Source: Phytophthora quininea
Lineage: Eukaryota > Oomycota > Peronosporomycetes > Peronosporales > Peronosporaceae
Assembly (NCBI GenBank): GCA_011947345.1
Contig: JAAVTG010000064.1
Location: forward strand, 496,001-560,000
Direction: 5' to 3'
DNA: 64,000 nucleotides
The position numbers and the translations under genes were made by a program. The notes under the pieces are model-generated. The model searched no databases, was not told the origin of the DNA, and was given only the letters and a program-made list of their open reading frames with translations. Shown in pieces: positions 27,205 through 38,650 of the stretch (position 1 is the stretch's first letter; each line of letters begins with the position of its first letter).

Positions 27205-28132
27205 ATGCTGCAGCGCTTGGCCTCCCGCTCGGCGGCGCTGGCCGCCCGCCCCGCACGTCGCGCCGCCCAGATGCAGGCGGCCTCGTTCTCTTCGGACGAC
27301 GACTGGCGCCTGACGGACGACGACTTGGACGACGGCCCCGACAAGATCCTGGACAAGGACCGCCGCGACCAAATGCCGCGCCGCCAGATCATGCCCGAGG
27401 CGGCCCGCAAGAGCCGCTTCATGGTGGTGGCGCCCGAGAACCGCGGCAAGGTGCGTCGCCGCCTGCTGGACGAGTTCAAGAAGGACGGCCTGGCGCTGGA
27501 GGACGTGGACCAGCCGGGCCAGTACTTGACGCCGGACGCCGGCATCCTGGAGGACATGCGTGCATTCAACAAGGAGGCGGACGAGATGGAGTTCGCAGAG
27601 GACGACGATGAGGGCGAGCTGAACCTAGGCCGCATGGGCCTGCTACGCCAGATCGTCCACGTGGACCAGGTGCAGAAAGTCACGACCCAGGAGCGGATCG
27701 TCAACTTCCGCGCGCTCGTGATCGTCGGCAACATGCGCGGCGTGGCGGGCTACGCCGTGGGGAAGGGCTCGTCCCCGCCCATTGCTATCCAGCGCGCCAC
27801 CAAGCTGGCCATGAAGCGCTACACGTACATTGACCGCTTCGACGACCGCACTCTGTACCACGAAGTGCGCGGCAAGTGGAACAGCTGCACGCTGTTCCTG
27901 CGTCCGACGCCCAAGGACAAGGGCAACACGGTGAGCGACACGGTCGCGTGTGCTGGACTGCTTTGGCATCACGGACGTGGTGTCCAAGATGCACGGCCAG
28001 CGCAACCCTTTCACGGTCGTCAAGGCCACGTTTGATGCTCTTGCCAAGCACGAGACGGCCGAGGAGATGGCTCTTCGGACTGGACACTCGCTCGTGGAGC
28101 TCAGCAATCTGGCTCGCACGCGTAACCTGTAG
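27205..28132 (+). CDS. MRPS5: Mitochondrial ribosomal protein uS5m (one frame break)
   Basis: Small-subunit protein of the mitochondrial ribosome. The N-terminus is Arg/Ala-rich without acids (ASRSAALAARPARRAAQ), as expected of a mitochondrial presequence. A family-typical acidic linker follows. The S5 double-stranded RNA-binding fold comes next (RIVNFRALVIVGNMRGVAGYAVGKG) and then the S5 C-terminal domain (GITDVVSKMHGQRNPFTVVKA). The frame breaks at 27948-27952, where GTGTG is one GT unit short; restoring it gives 309 residues. Divergent from CEP290. Confidence 0.85.
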
Positions 28133-28391
28133 ATGCGTAGGGCTGTCTAGCGATGTGGAGGACAGGAGCAGCTTTAATCCGTGCATAGAGACAGAGAGCG
28201 GCTTAGGCCAACAATTTGTGCTTGCTGGCGTCGTGTTGCTGGTGCTGTCCGTTCTTAGTTTGAACAAGCAAGCACCGCAGCTAAAGTCGGAGGCTGCGAT
28301 GCCTTATCTATTGGTGCAGAGCAGCACGCTGCGTCTGCTTCGGCGGAAGTGCTCCCGAGGACGGCGTTCTCACTCAATCCATGCAAAGAGC

Positions 28392-29234
28392 TTACGTCGC
28401 GCCAGCCAAAGTCTTCTCGTAGTATCTGTCGCTAGCTTTTACAGCGTCGACCAGCCAGTTCATCGCGCCTTCAATGCCCTCCCTGCAACAGCACAATCAT
28501 GAGCCTCAAAACTAACAGTATAGCCTGCCATTCGCACCTTGTCAATGCGCAAATGGGGTAACTCGCTACAGCTCCTTGATGGCCTTCTAAGTCGAGCATC
28601 CCTGAAATGTGGTTGGCCGATCTTGCACTCTCCTTGTCCATCTTGTTGGCCAGCACGAGCAGAGGCACTCCTGAGAGCTCCGAGTTGGACAACATTGCGT
28701 CTACAAGCCACCAAGATCCGTTGAAAACCAATCCATACAAACTCATTCACATGCGACGTACGCAGCGTCCGCTTGGCCTCTTCGAAGCGTCCTTCATTGG
28801 CCGCGTCGATGACAAACACGATGCCGTGGCTCTCGCTGTAGTATTTGTTCCAAATGGCTCGGAGTCGCTCCTGGCCGCCTAAGTCCCAGAAGATCACCCT
28901 CGACCGTCGGATATCCACTCTGGCGACTGCACCAGCCCAGCTCCAGTCAGCAGCTAAACCCAGGTATCTTCCAATCTAGTTGACCTACTGTTGAGCCCCA
29001 CGGTGGGCGGGATCTTGTCCAGCGGGATGCCTGGTTTCTTGCCGAAGATGCCTTTAAGCTGCTCCAACAGCGTCTGAACAGTCTCACTGGTCAGTCTCTG
29101 GGGCCGTAAGGACGGAACGCAAGCGCTCGCCACTTACCTACCGTTTTGCCCGCGTCGTCCAGCCCCACGATCAGCAGGTGCAGCTCCGCCTTGGAGAATA
29201 AATAGTTCCACAGCCCCCAGAAGAGCGAGAACAT
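28392..29234 (-). CDS. ARFRP1: ARFRP1-type small GTPase (Golgi), five exons
   Basis: ARF-related protein 1 is a trans-Golgi GTPase acting upstream of ARL1 recruitment. Exons are 29234-29142, 29073-28989, 28926-28762, 28700-28538 and 28482-28392. All introns are GT-AG and 55-68 bp, and together they give exactly 198 residues (human protein 201). The P-loop GLDDAGKTT spans the first splice. WDLGGQE (switch II) is in exon 3, NKMD (guanine specificity) and CALT in exon 4. The N-terminus FSLFWGLWNYLFSK resembles human ARFRP1 and has no myristoylation Gly2, as is known for this family. No frame break. It is the most intron-rich gene in the window. Its 5' end is divergent from NEDD8, 170 bp away. 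Confidence 0.9.
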
Positions 29235-29404
29235 ATTGCTGGCCGATGAGAAATAAGGGTTTCCAGGCGGAAAAGTTGGCGCCAGATTGGTGTGCGCGTA
29301 CACGAAAATGCCATCCATCCCGAAGAAATCACTCACAGTCACTTTTGCCTTCGAAGACCTCACGTGCAAGACCTGCTTGCCTTTCGTTCCAGTGCCTAGC
29401 CAAG
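29235..29404. promoter_or_regulatory. Bidirectional promoter between ARFRP1 and NEDD8
   Basis: 170 bp separate two divergent start codons, so both promoters must lie here or overlap the first exons. No strong initiator match was identified. Confidence 0.4.
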
Positions 29405-29929
29405 ATGCAGATCCAGATCAAGGTGAGGCGGCAGGGGAAGACGCGAACATTGCAGCATTTTGTATATGTTTCCTGTTCGTTGTTATTGCTATTATGCTGA
29501 TGAGAATCCGTGCTTTGACTGGCGTGCAGACTCTCACGGGCCGGAAGCAGACGTTTAACTTTGAGCCGGACAACACGGTGCGTCTGCAGTCTGCTGATGG
29601 CTATTTATTAGCCCAAAGAAGTAGAAGCGGAAGCTAGTTGGTTGACGTGTTCTCCCCTCGTTGGGTTGACTGGTGTTGGATCTATAGATCCTGCACGTCA
29701 AGCAGGCTCTGCAGGAGAAGGAAGGCATCCAGGTGGACCAGATCCGTCTCATCTACAGCGGCAAGCAACTGTACGTGGTTGCCATTAAACCAAATAAGGC
29801 TGAGGATCGTTTGACTGAAGTGCTGTGGTCATTTACTTCTGCAGAGCGGATGACAAGACGCTGCAGGACTACAACGTCGCTGCCGGTGGCACCATTCACA
29901 TGGTGCTACAGCTGCGAGGCGGGTGCTAA
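29405..29929 (+). CDS. NEDD8: NEDD8/RUB ubiquitin-like modifier precursor, four exons
   Basis: NEDD8 is conjugated to cullins to activate cullin-RING ligases. Exons are 29405-29422, 29530-29577, 29688-29770 and 29845-29929, with GT-AG introns. The spliced protein has 77 residues: MQIQIKTLTG start, EPDNTILHVKQ, RLIYSGKQLADDKTLQDYNV and the C-terminus LRGGC. A single residue (Cys) after the Gly-Gly must be trimmed before conjugation. Ubiquitin proper is excluded by many differences (for example NVAAGGTIHMVL), although the N-terminal part is more ubiquitin-like than human NEDD8, so a RUB or other Ubl assignment is possible. It is convergent with a UCH-type hydrolase gene. No frame break. Confidence 0.8.
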
Positions 29930-30097
29930 GAGCAGGAAGAGGATCCTTTCGTTTTGAACGGCCTAAAGAGTTCGATGGGAACGCAGTTAGAGTAACCAGC
30001 GCAGCCTTCGACTTCATCCACCTACGTCAAGTAATGAGCAGCCTCCAATGGACCATTTCCACGTTCCAGTTGACCTCTACTCTAGCTAGTCGTCTTC

Positions 30098-31041
30098 TTA
30101 CTGCGCGCTTGTGGGCTTCGTAGCGTTCGCAGTGACAGCCGTGCGACTCTCCAACTGCTGCTTGATCAGCGGCTCGAGCTGTTTCTTCTCGGCCAGCGTC
30201 TTGAGCAGTTGGATGATGAACGGGATGTAGTTGTGTTTGCGTCGTTGATTCTCCAGCTTCCAGGTCTCTCTCTTCTGGTGCTCTGCAGCCAAATCCGCTT
30301 GGATCTGCGCGGCCTGCTGTTCATCTTCTGCCTCTAACAAGACTGCTAGGTGCTCCTCGAACGCCTGTATCCGGTTCTTGACGAGGGCTAGCAAGTTGAA
30401 GCGGATCTCCGAGGCCGAGTACTTCTCGATCCGCTTCTGGATCACGGGACACGCCACCTGCAGCCACAAGTCCTTGCTGTCAGTGCTAGGGACCTCCCCA
30501 GACAGATCGGACCTGCTTGCAGTCCGTCCAGCTCGTAGACTTTGCCGTTCACAGGCACGTAGGCCACGAAGTGGTACACGTCGTCGTCCCCTGTGGCCTT
30601 CCGCTCCTCCACCACAAAGGGCTCAGCTCTGGCGAACGAGTTGTGGGCCAGACGGATCTGGTCGCTGTTAGAGATGGCCAAACCTTTGAGGTCGGACGGG
30701 AAGTCGCTAGTGAAGGCCTTGAACTCGGACAGAGTGGGGCCCAGATCCAGGTCCTGGCAGTTCAGCAGGATACTTAGGATGGCCTGCGTGGCGCAGGCGT
30801 TGCTGATGACCTGCTTGGCGAAGAAGAGCCCGTCCTCCGACGCGTACTCTTGGCTCTCTTGGCTCTCCCCATGGGAGCTCTCGTACTTGAACAGGAACAC
30901 GAGTCCGTAGACTGGAGACAGGTCGGCGAATAGCTGCTCGTCCAGCGCGTACAGCTCCTCCACCTGCACGCCCTTGACGCCAATGTCCTCGATAAGCGCC
31001 GTGAAGACACCCGGATCCGACTCGATGGTGCACCAACTCAT
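30098..31041 (-). CDS. UCHL5: UCH37-type ubiquitin C-terminal hydrolase (one frame break)
   Basis: UCH37 is a proteasome- (and INO80-) associated deubiquitinase. The catalytic domain is complete: Gln77 region, Cys83 in SNACATQAI, His157 in [12 protein letters not shown] and Asp172 in YELDGL, with spacing as in the human enzyme. The ULD tail that binds RPN13 is present: [17 protein letters not shown] and [25 protein letters not shown]. The frame breaks at 30496-30499 (plus-strand CCCC); one added base gives 314 residues. Start at [10 protein letters not shown], as in the family; an upstream in-frame extension to 31101 looks non-coding. It lies tail to tail with NEDD8. Confidence 0.92.
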
Positions 31042-31364
31042 TTTCGGGGAGATCTTTTCTCCAAGTAATTTTTGTAAGGTTTGACTGGGCAAATGGAGCA
31101 CGGTTCACTACATCGCCCTTAACAGAAGTAGCAGCATAATGAACAACATGCAGCATGCCTCGTAGTTATGCTTTCAGTGTTAGCAGCCGCCATAGACGTC
31201 GTACGCAACAGTGCTGCTGCTGGCCTTGATAATCATGGCGGATCGCTGGAATGATGTTCACACGACCGTGAGCATCGGCGGCCTCGAGCGCTTTTCATAC
31301 TTCGGGTTTCGTTAAGACTACTTTGTTGTCGGAACTATCTACTACCAATTCAGTAGCACGTGTC
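31042..31364. other. Intergenic, no gene seen
   Basis: 323 bp between two minus-strand genes. The 60 bp nearest UCH37 presumably hold its promoter; nothing else is recognisable. Confidence 0.5.
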
Positions 31365-33354
31365 TTATAGCTTTCGAGGCGAGTTGGCGTTGGCATTGAC
31401 CATACACTCGTGTCGGCGCTGCAGGAGTTGGTCGGTAAAACGCTGCAGCGTAGTTTTCTCGCGCTTGAGAGCCACTCGAACACGTCGAAGCGGTACACGA
31501 GATTCGTCCACGAGTTTCGTCAACTCGCTCAGCTCCTCTTTGCCGTCCTCTTCGTCGACATCTTCGTTTGTCTCCTTCGCCACTTCATCGTCCGAGCCGC
31601 CGACTGTAGATAAAGCAGAACTGGTCGACGTCCCTTTCGCCTTCCAGATATTGTATCCCATGCCTCCACTCAACCGTCGAGAGAGAATCTGTCGCTGCCA
31701 AGACAGCAGCTTGGACCACATATCATCTGCTCTATTCGCCATATCTTGTTCGTCTTCATCGCTAGCGCAGCACAGCGACAATGCTCTCTTCAAGTGGACC
31801 CCATCTGACGCCAAAGTCTTGTTGTCGTCTGCACCGCCACCCGTACTATCGTCAAAGTCCCGCAGCGAAGCGCAAATGATCTCAACCGGCTCGCCTTGCT
31901 GCACCCGCATTGCTCGAATAGTGCCGAGGACAACTCGCGCGTCGACCGAATCGCGCAGCTCCCAGTCGTACGAAGAGAACAGGCGGTTCACGTATTTGAC
32001 GTCGCACAACGGGAACTCTCTCGTGACCAGCAGCACAAATTGAGACCGTGACAACATGCAGGACCCTCGCACGTTCAACGCACACAGCTCTCGAGCTAAT
32101 GCGAACAACTTCTCCATATCTTTCAGAACTGGTCGTCGACACGGCGTACGACGCATCGCGTCGAGTATCTTGGCGAACGACCACCACCGCAGGGAAAGCG
32201 CTTCTTGCGGAGGTCTCGAGATTCTGTAGCGCTCTGCTTTTCGGGTGAATATCCCGGTGTTTGCACGATGGCCGAGCTCGAAGTTCGTCGGTGGCGAAGC
32301 TGCGGGTCGTCTTGTTGCTGTTGGCGATGTGCCGCCAATTCCGACGTTGGTTGGAAGTGCAAAGTCCGACCTTGCCACACGACCATGTCCTGTTGGTTTT
32401 GCAAGCGCTGCTCTTTTGCGACTTGGTCTTCTCGTTTGTGCGCAGCCTGCAGCTTTCGAGAGGATTTGTGTTGTAAAGCTTGTTGGACATCCACGTGCTG
32501 CTGACACGGATCAACAGTGCGATTGTCCACCTCAACAGAAATTGCGATGGGAGACGACGGACATCTTGTCATCATGACTGCAAGGCGAGAACCGCTCGGG
32601 TAAAATGCTTTAGGCGGCCACAGCGAAGGAGATCCATCCAGACCCTGGACGTATTCGTCAATTGGCACGATAGGATGGCTAGGTGAGAGCGGCTCCAACA
32701 TCTCAACAGACCGGGACCCGTGCATGAGCTTGGCTGTACCACGAGCTCCATACCGGCGCAGCTTTGCATCCAGCGTGATGCCAGGCGGTAGCTGCTGCTT
32801 GAGAGACGCGTTTGGACTACAATTGTACCATGGCTTGGGTTTCACTGGCGAAGTTGTCATCGAAGCGGGTGAAGACGTATCGTTCCAACTAACCGATCCC
32901 TTTATGGGGAGGCTAGCACGAGTCGCCCGCTGGACGACTGACCATCGTCGCTTTCGTCGTCTTCGTCGCCCTCTCCGATCACACTTGCACAGTCCGACCC
33001 TGGCCTCAGCTTCGCGTGAATATCGAGTGCCTCGGAATCTCTTTTGTTCTTGATCTCCAAATTGCGCTCGATCTCCGCACTCCGCTTGGCACGCGTACGC
33101 AGGAACTTGTTGTCGGTGGAGGTTGAATACAAAGCTGCCAGTTGATGGGACCGCTGCAATACTCGTCCTCGTGTCTCTGGGGTCCCTTCACGCTCCTGCA
33201 GCTCTTCCTCTTCGGCCTCGCGCAGAGCTCCTCTCAAAATGTGCTCCACCCGCTCGTTCACGGTTTCCTTTCTTCGTCGTCGAGGGGCATTGATCTGCTT
33301 CAAGCCTTCACCGCTCTTGGTGGGTCTCTGGGTCGGACTCAGCATGGTCACCAC
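31365..33354 (-). CDS. Hypothetical ~663-residue protein (two frame breaks)
   Basis: I do not recognise the family. The N-terminal ~150 residues are charged and helical (RRKETVNERVEHILRGALRE, then an acidic DEDDESDDG stretch). A proline-rich middle follows, then a Gln-rich helix. The C-terminal third has a fold suggestive of a degenerate EF-hand pair (SRSQFVLLVTREFPLCDVKYVNRLFSSYDW and DARVVLGTIRAMRVQQGE), without canonical calcium-binding loops. Two breaks separate three open segments: 32906-32909 (plus-strand GGGG) and 32192-32194 (GGG). One base added at each joins them in phase, with plausible protein across both joins. The first break could otherwise suggest two separate genes. Confidence 0.6.
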
Positions 33355-33486
33355 GCCTGCGTTGTGGTGGTGGAGACCAGATCATGCTATTTGAAGCTTC
33401 CTAACTTGGGCTTCAGCAACTTTGTCGCCTACCAATGATGAAAGGATGAATAGCTATTCAAACGAAGTGCATTTGGTTGCTGTAGT

Positions 33487-35724
33487 TTATGCTACGGGCA
33501 CTGCAGCAGCAAGTATGTGGTTCTCGCCACTGGAAATGAACCACGTGCACGACAGAGCGTGTGTGAGTTTGCCCGTTCTCGGGTTCATGCGCCAGCGCAG
33601 CAGCAGGATGTTGAACGTGCGGATCGCTCTGCGAGGCAGACAGCGGGCGAGTAGCAGCAACATCACCGAGGACGCCTGGTAGATGTGGTCGCCGTAGTAG
33701 AGATACCCTGTCAGTAACAAGGCCTCGACTGTCGTGCATCGCTTGCCGTTGTATACGACGTAGGCAATGTCGTCGCAGTCGTGGAACAACTTCTTGAATG
33801 GTCCACCTAGACAATGCTTCTCGAACGAGGTGAGTGGCTGCTCGCTTGGTGGCTGGTTAGGACTGATGGTGTGGGCTTTACGCGTTGATGGGGCACTTGG
33901 ACTCCGAGAATTTGTGCTGCCTCCACTTTGAAGCGGTGCGATCGCAGTTTGAGAGCGAAGTCCTGACAGTCGTCGACCGGTCTCCACTGCGATCTTCACC
34001 CTCGGACTCAGTCGCTTCACAAGCACAGACGTCGCCGCCGCAACGAGACCCAATCCTATCGACAACATCGTGACAATGGCGAGGGTGTTGGCTTTAAACA
34101 GAACACAAGCGTCGTTGAGACCGCAGTACTTGGCCCCGAGAGCCGACGTCTTGCGCAAAATCACGGCGTTGTCGGCTAGAACAACCAGCAGCGGAGTTCG
34201 CTGCACTGAGCGAAGGCCGTACACGACACGCAGTGATGACAGTTTGTGTCGTCTCCCACGTGAGTCGGAAGTGGCGGTCTAGCACTTGGTCGCCCGAGCG
34301 CGCCTTGGCCAAGTTGATGAACGAGTACGAGAAGGCGAAGTAGCAGCACGTCAAGTTGGCGATCGACTCGGTGGTCAATGTGCCCGTCCCGAAGCCCAGC
34401 AAGTACAGGTCCGAGTTGTACACGAGGTGGTAGGTGATCTGCGCGAGGTAGACCACCTGCATGCGGCCGTTCTGGCAGCGGTAGGCCCAGATCTGCGTGA
34501 GCAGCACGGAGCGCTTGTGCGACATGATCTGGTAGAGACTGATGATCCCCATGAGCAGCATCTGCATGACCACGATCCCGGGCAGCACACTGATGGACAC
34601 GGTGTCTGCGTAGCGACTGCGAAACGTGTTGAGGAACATCCCCACTCGGTTGGGCCTGGCCGCTGTGATCTGGCTCACCCACTCCCATTGCGTGTTGTAG
34701 TAGTTGTGGATGCACACGTCGCCAGTGCTGCACAGCGGGACGTCGTCCGGAGACTGCACCATGAGACCGTAGATCTCCCAGTGCTTGGAGATCTCGCAGT
34801 TGTCTTCGATGTAGATGCCGGTGGTATTTACTGCTCGCACTCGACAGCCGCCGTAGTAGCCCTGCATCAGGGCCTCGAGCACACTCTTGGCGTTGTAGTG
34901 CGTGTTGGTTGTCGCCACCACCCGTGGCAGTGTTGGCATGCTGCTCGTGAAGCTGTACGGGAAGAGCGTGAGCACCTCCGGGACTACTGCCAGCAAGTCT
35001 TTTCCGCCGGTGGTGGTGGCCAGCTTGGAGCCGATGAGATTGTCGTCGACGACCACGTTCGGGCGGCACTCGGTGAAGTCTGGCGAGATGTTGTTGACCA
35101 CCGCCGGGATCTTGCCAAAGTCCGAGCTGCCCACGGTGGTCGGGAAGTAGAAGAGTCGGGTCGTCGCCATGATGCTCCACGTCGTGACGCAGTCGCTGGC
35201 GTGTTGGATGCCGAGCTCGAGCTCGTTTCTGCTGCGGCGGGATGCTGATGTTCATGACGTTCACCACGTCCATCAGCTGCTGCGGGGTTCCGGTGACGAT
35301 GTTGGTGGTGGACCCCACTCGTTTCTGCTGCTCTGGCAAATGGCGTTGCCGGCATCGAGGGACTCTCCGAGCGCGAGCGCTTCGGCGCTGAGAGAGCTGA
35401 AATCGTAGAGCGTCACGTTGGGAGGTTGGCTCACGAATGCTGTGAAGGCTGGGGCACTGGTCAGTGCGTTTCCGTTCATGAAGGCAAACTTGAGCAGCAC
35501 AATCTTGCAGGGGCCGGTGCACCCTGTGCAGCCTCCAGCCATGGAGATATCGGCTTCTGTGAAGGAGAAGAAGCTGTTGTTGGCCTTGATGAGCATGGTG
35601 GCATCCGAGAAGTAGTTTGTAGAAAGGAAGACGAAGAAGAGCACAATTGGCGCGACGATCGTGCGTCCTGTGATTGCAAGACACGCCCCCAGTACGGACG
35701 GCTGAAGTAGTGCCCTCAACCCTT
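33487..35724 (-). repeat. Left arm of large inverted repeat
   Basis: 2238 bp, reverse-complementary to 36292-38531, with one 2-bp indel near 35220. The outer end coincides with the stop codon of both genes. At the inner end identity stops abruptly but diverged homology continues (EYYHHQNLMRSQEG against EYYDQESFRRQRQG). Confidence 0.85.
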
Positions 35725-35790
35725 CTTGGCTTCGCATGAGATTTTGGTGATGATAGTACTCTGTTGCTTAGTCCAGCATCGGTCATTCAT
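33487..35790 (-). CDS. Multi-pass membrane protein, family member B, left arm of inverted pair (four frame breaks)
   Basis: Paralogue of the protein at 11725 and near-identical over most of its length to the divergent gene at 36129. Features: N-terminal helix (LGACLAITGRTIVAPIVLFFVF), the GGCTGCTGPCK motif, a long loop domain, several C-terminal helices and DCDDIAYVVYNGKRCTTVEA, ending at 33487. Breaks: about 35750; 35313-35316 (plus-strand CCCC); 35213-35227, where two bases present in the right arm are missing; and about 34221-34231 (one GT unit short). Counting all of them gives 769 residues from an ATG at 35790. If the first break is real, translation would start at 35737. The two-base deletion is the only difference I see from the right arm. 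Confidence 0.65.
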
Positions 35791-36128
35791 GTTTTCACGG
35801 GTTCCAGGGATCGATCGTTCAACTACCACTTCACAACGAGATCGTCTTTAGCACAATGACGACTTCTTATCAACTCCGAAGGCGTTCTCCGGATGAAAAC
35901 AACCGACGTCCGACTGCCTATTGTAGCATCTTGTCCATGGCAACCGTTATTCAATGTTCGTCGGCAGATCGACCTGCTTCATGTTCGTGAACCAATCTCA
36001 GTCTGGACGATTCAATTGCCGAGCTGCACCAAAACAATTTGGCAGGCCTCAGTTGTGCAGAATAAATATACGAGAACGTCATTAAATATAAACACGATGT
36101 CGCCACGATATTCAGGAGGAGATTGGCG
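35791..36128. promoter_or_regulatory. Shared region between divergent membrane-protein genes
   Basis: 338 bp between the head-to-head paralogues. This is the centre of the inverted pair and presumably holds both promoters. It is not itself palindromic and is AT-rich around 36060-36100. Confidence 0.4.
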
Positions 36129-38531
36129 ATGAAAACTCGCCCGAACCTTGCTGAGCATGGCGCCAACGCAATCGGTCCAGCCTTGCCTCGTGATGGCTTC
36201 TCGCCCAAAGCACGTGGCCCAACGATACAAGACGCTTCAGTGCATTGGGGAAAAGAGTACTACGACCAAGAGAGCTTTCGTCGGCAGCGTCAAGGGTTGA
36301 GGGCACTACTTCAGCCGTCCGTACTGGGGGCGTGTCTTGCAATCACAGGACGCACGATCGTCGCGCCAATTGTGCTCTTCTTCGTCTTCCTTTCTACAAA
36401 CTACTTCTCGGATGCCACCATGCTCATCAAGGCCAACAACAGCTTCTTCTCCTTCACAGAAGCCGATATCTCCATGGCTGGAGGCTGCACAGGGTGCACC
36501 GGCCCCTGCAAGATTGTGCTGCTCAAGTTTGCCTTCATGAACGGAAACGCACTGACCAGTGCCCCAGCCTTCACAGCATTCGTGAGCCAACCTCCCAACG
36601 TGACGCTCTACGATTTCAGCTCTCTCAGCGCCGAAGCGCTCGCGCTCGGAGAGTCCCTCGATGCCGGCAACGCCATTTGCCAGAGCAGCAGAAACGAGTG
36701 GGGTCCACCACCAACATCGTCACCGGAACCCCGCAGCAGCTGATGGACGTGGTGAACGTCATGAACATCAGCATCCCGCCGCAGCAGAAACGAGAGCTCG
36801 AGCTCGGCATCCAACACGCCAGCGACTGCGTCACGACGTGGAGCATCATGGCGACGACCCGACTCTTCTACTTCCCGACCACCGTGGGCAGCTCGGACTT
36901 TGGCAAGATCCCGGCGGTGGTCAACAACATCTCGCCAGACTTCACCGAGTGCCGCCCGAACGTGGTCGTCGACGACAATCTCATCGGCTCCAAGCTGGCC
37001 ACCACCACCGGCGGAAAAGACTTGCTGGCAGTAGTCCCGGAGGTGCTCACGCTCTTCCCGTACAGCTTCACGAGCAGCATGCCAACACTGCCACGGGTGG
37101 TGGCGACAACCAACACGCACTACAACGCCAAGAGTGTGCTCGAGGCCCTGATGCAGGGCTACTACGGCGGCTGTCGAGTGCGAGCAGTAAATACCACCGG
37201 CATCTACATCGAAGACAACTGCGAGATCTCCAAGCACTGGGAGATCTACGGTCTCATGGTGCAGTCTCCGGACGACGTCCCGCTGTGCAGCACTGGCGAC
37301 GTGTGCATCCACAACTACTACAACACGCAATGGGAGTGGGTGAGCCAGATCACAGCGGCCAGGCCCAACCGAGTGGGGATGTTCCTCAACACGTTTCGCA
37401 GTCGCTACGCAGACACCGTGTCCATCAGTGTGCTGCCCGGGATCGTGGTCATGCAGATGCTGCTCATGGGGATCATCAGTCTCTACCAGATCATGTCGCA
37501 CAAGCGCTCCGTGCTGCTCACGCAGATCTGGGCCTACCGCTGCCAGAACGGCCGCATGCAGGTGGTCTACCTCGCGCAGATCACCTACCACCTCGTGTAC
37601 AACTCGGACCTGTACTTGCTGGGCTTCGGGACGGGCACATTGACCACCGAGTCGATCGCCAACTTGACGTGCTGCTACTTCGCCTTCTCGTACTCGTTCA
37701 TCAACTTGGCCAAGGCGCGCTCGGGCGACCAAGTGCTAGACCGCCACTTCCGACTCACGTGGGAGACGACACAAACTGTCATCACTGCGTGTCGTGTACG
37801 GCCTTCGCTCAGTGCAGCGAACTCCGCTGCTGGTTGTTCTAGCCGACAACGCCGTGATTTTGCGCAAGACGTCGGCTCTCGGGGCCAAGTACTGCGGTCT
37901 CAACGACGCTTGTGTTCTGTTTAAAGCCAACACCCTCGCCATTGTCACGATGTTGTCGATAGGATTGGGTCTCGTTGCGGCGGCGACGTCTGTGCTTGTG
38001 AAGCGACTGAGTCCGAGGGTGAAGATCGCAGTGGAGACCGGTCGACGACTGTCAGGACTTCGCTCTCAAACTGCGATCGCACCGCTTCAAAGTGGAGGCA
38101 GCACAAATTCTCGGAGTCCAAGTGCCCCATCAACGCGTAAAGCCCACACCATCAGTCCTAACCAGCCACCAAGCGAGCAGCCACTCACCTCGTTCGAGAA
38201 GCATTGTCTAGGTGGACCATTCAAGAAGTTGTTCCACGACTGCGACGACATTGCCTACGTCGTATACAACGGCAAGCGATGCACGACAGTCGAGGCCTTG
38301 TTACTGACAGGGTATCTCTACTACGGCGACCACATCTACCAGGCGTCCTCGGTGATGTTGCTGCTACTCGCCCGCTGTCTGCCTCGCAGAGCGATCCGCA
38401 CGTTCAACATCCTGCTGCTGCGCTGGCGCATGAACCCGAGAACGGGCAAACTCACACACGCTCTGTCGTGCACGTGGTTCATTTCCAGTGGCGAGAACCA
38501 CATACTTGCTGCTGCAGTGCCCGTAGCATAA
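36129..38531 (+). CDS. Multi-pass membrane protein, family member C, right arm of inverted pair (two frame breaks)
   Basis: Same architecture as member B: a cytoplasmic N-terminus of ~60 residues, a membrane helix near residue 65-90, a large loop domain with GGCTGCTGPCK, FTECRPNVVV and YYGGCRVRAVNTTG (an N-glycosylation site), a helix cluster from VLPGIVVMQMLLMGIISLY, and a C-terminal DCDDIAYVVYNGKRCTTVEA domain. Breaks lie at 36700-36703 (GGGG) and 37787-37794 (one GT unit short); both also occur in the left arm. Counting three bases gives 801 residues. The start is the ATG at 36129. The family role is unknown. The topology would place the Cys-rich loop outside the cell. Confidence 0.75.
36292..38531 (+). 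repeat. Right arm of large inverted repeat
   Basis: 2240 bp, the reverse complement of 33487-35724; spacer 567 bp. See the left arm for its boundaries. Confidence 0.85.
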
Positions 38532-38650
38532 CCCAAAGTTGCCTTTTTCCACTTCAACTGGGTGTTGACCACTATTCGGAGGTTCGTATAGCTATTGTAT
38601 GCCTATGTCGAGGATTGTTATCCTTCCCATACCAAACGCCGAAGCCAGCC

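Noticed and set aside
29405..29929. Polyubiquitin gene
   Set aside because: There is only one unit, with many non-ubiquitin residues, a RUB/NEDD8-like core and a single residue after Gly-Gly.
31365..33354. Two separate hypothetical genes split near 32900
   Set aside because: The downstream frame is open right up to the break, and one added base in the G run joins both in phase with plausible protein sequence.
33487..38531. Transposon with terminal inverted repeats
   Set aside because: The arms are protein-coding genes with a paralogue elsewhere in the window (11725-14068). No transposase or target-site duplication was seen, and the arm ends coincide with gene features.
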